A stretch of DNA of 5,742 bases, from positions 1 through 5,742 of the forward strand of contig JAGQLK010000082.1 of the NCBI GenBank assembly GCA_020429485.1, given 5' to 3'. Below the pieces are notes generated by a model. The model made no database searches and had not been told where the DNA came from. It was given only the letters and a program-made list of their open reading frames with translations. The translations under genes were made by a program, and so were the position numbers. Shown here in pieces: positions 5,722 to 5,742 of this stretch. The stretch is from Candidatus Dojkabacteria bacterium (GTDB lineage Bacteria > Patescibacteriota > Dojkabacteria > B142 > OLB20). Every line of letters begins with the position of its first letter. The stretch's first letter is position 1.

Positions 5722-5742
5722 AGTAGAATTGTTTTAAAGGGT

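Noticed and set aside
1..5742. Recoded TGA (glycine or tryptophan), suspected because no gene ends in TGA
   Set aside because: No in-frame TGA occurs in any of the five genes, and Trp and Gly positions use TGG and GGN. Five stops are too few to show that TGA is avoided.
1..5742. Mobile element, CRISPR array, toxin-antitoxin or defence system
   Set aside because: No transposase, integrase, repeat-spacer pattern, tRNA-linked attachment site or pair of small overlapping genes is seen; the genes are housekeeping or envelope types.

Overview
This window comes from an AT-rich bacterial genome (roughly one third GC by eye) with densely packed genes on both strands. No rRNA, tRNA, mobile element or CRISPR array is visible. 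All five genes read in the standard bacterial code: there is no in-frame TGA, and every stop is TAA or TAG. None of the four visible starts has a Shine-Dalgarno sequence. Small genes, unusual starts, a diverged TypA and short intergenic spaces would fit a Patescibacteria/CPR lineage such as Saccharibacteria. That placement is an inference from sequence feel and was not tested by any search.

Layout. Positions 1-389 (+) hold the 3' end of an FAD/NAD(P)-binding protein whose start lies outside the window. It converges on, and overlaps by 8 bases, the 3' end of typA (382-2268, -), a ribosome-associated translational GTPase. A 177-base divergent region (2269-2445) separates typA from a DEAD-box RNA helicase gene (2446-3762, +) with a long basic Asn/Arg-rich N-terminal tail. 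Thirty-nine bases later comes an MFS permease (3802-4989, +) with its own -10 box. A shared hairpin terminator (about 4983-5020) separates it from a convergent gene for a membrane-anchored DUF4352 protein (5040-5663, -), whose promoter lies at 5693-5721.

How the genes relate. There is no obvious shared pathway. TypA and the helicase both act on RNA or ribosomes, and both families are often linked to cold or stress growth, so the divergent pairing could be more than chance. The permease and the DUF4352 protein are envelope proteins of unknown ligand. The most interesting non-coding part is the leader of the helicase gene. Unlike typA and the permease, whose -10 boxes place transcription starts almost on the ATG, the helicase has a predicted leader of about 92 bases. 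It contains a 5' hairpin and two mutually exclusive stems built from a repeated GTACTGA, one of which ends exactly at the start codon. No clearly new multi-gene system is visible here.
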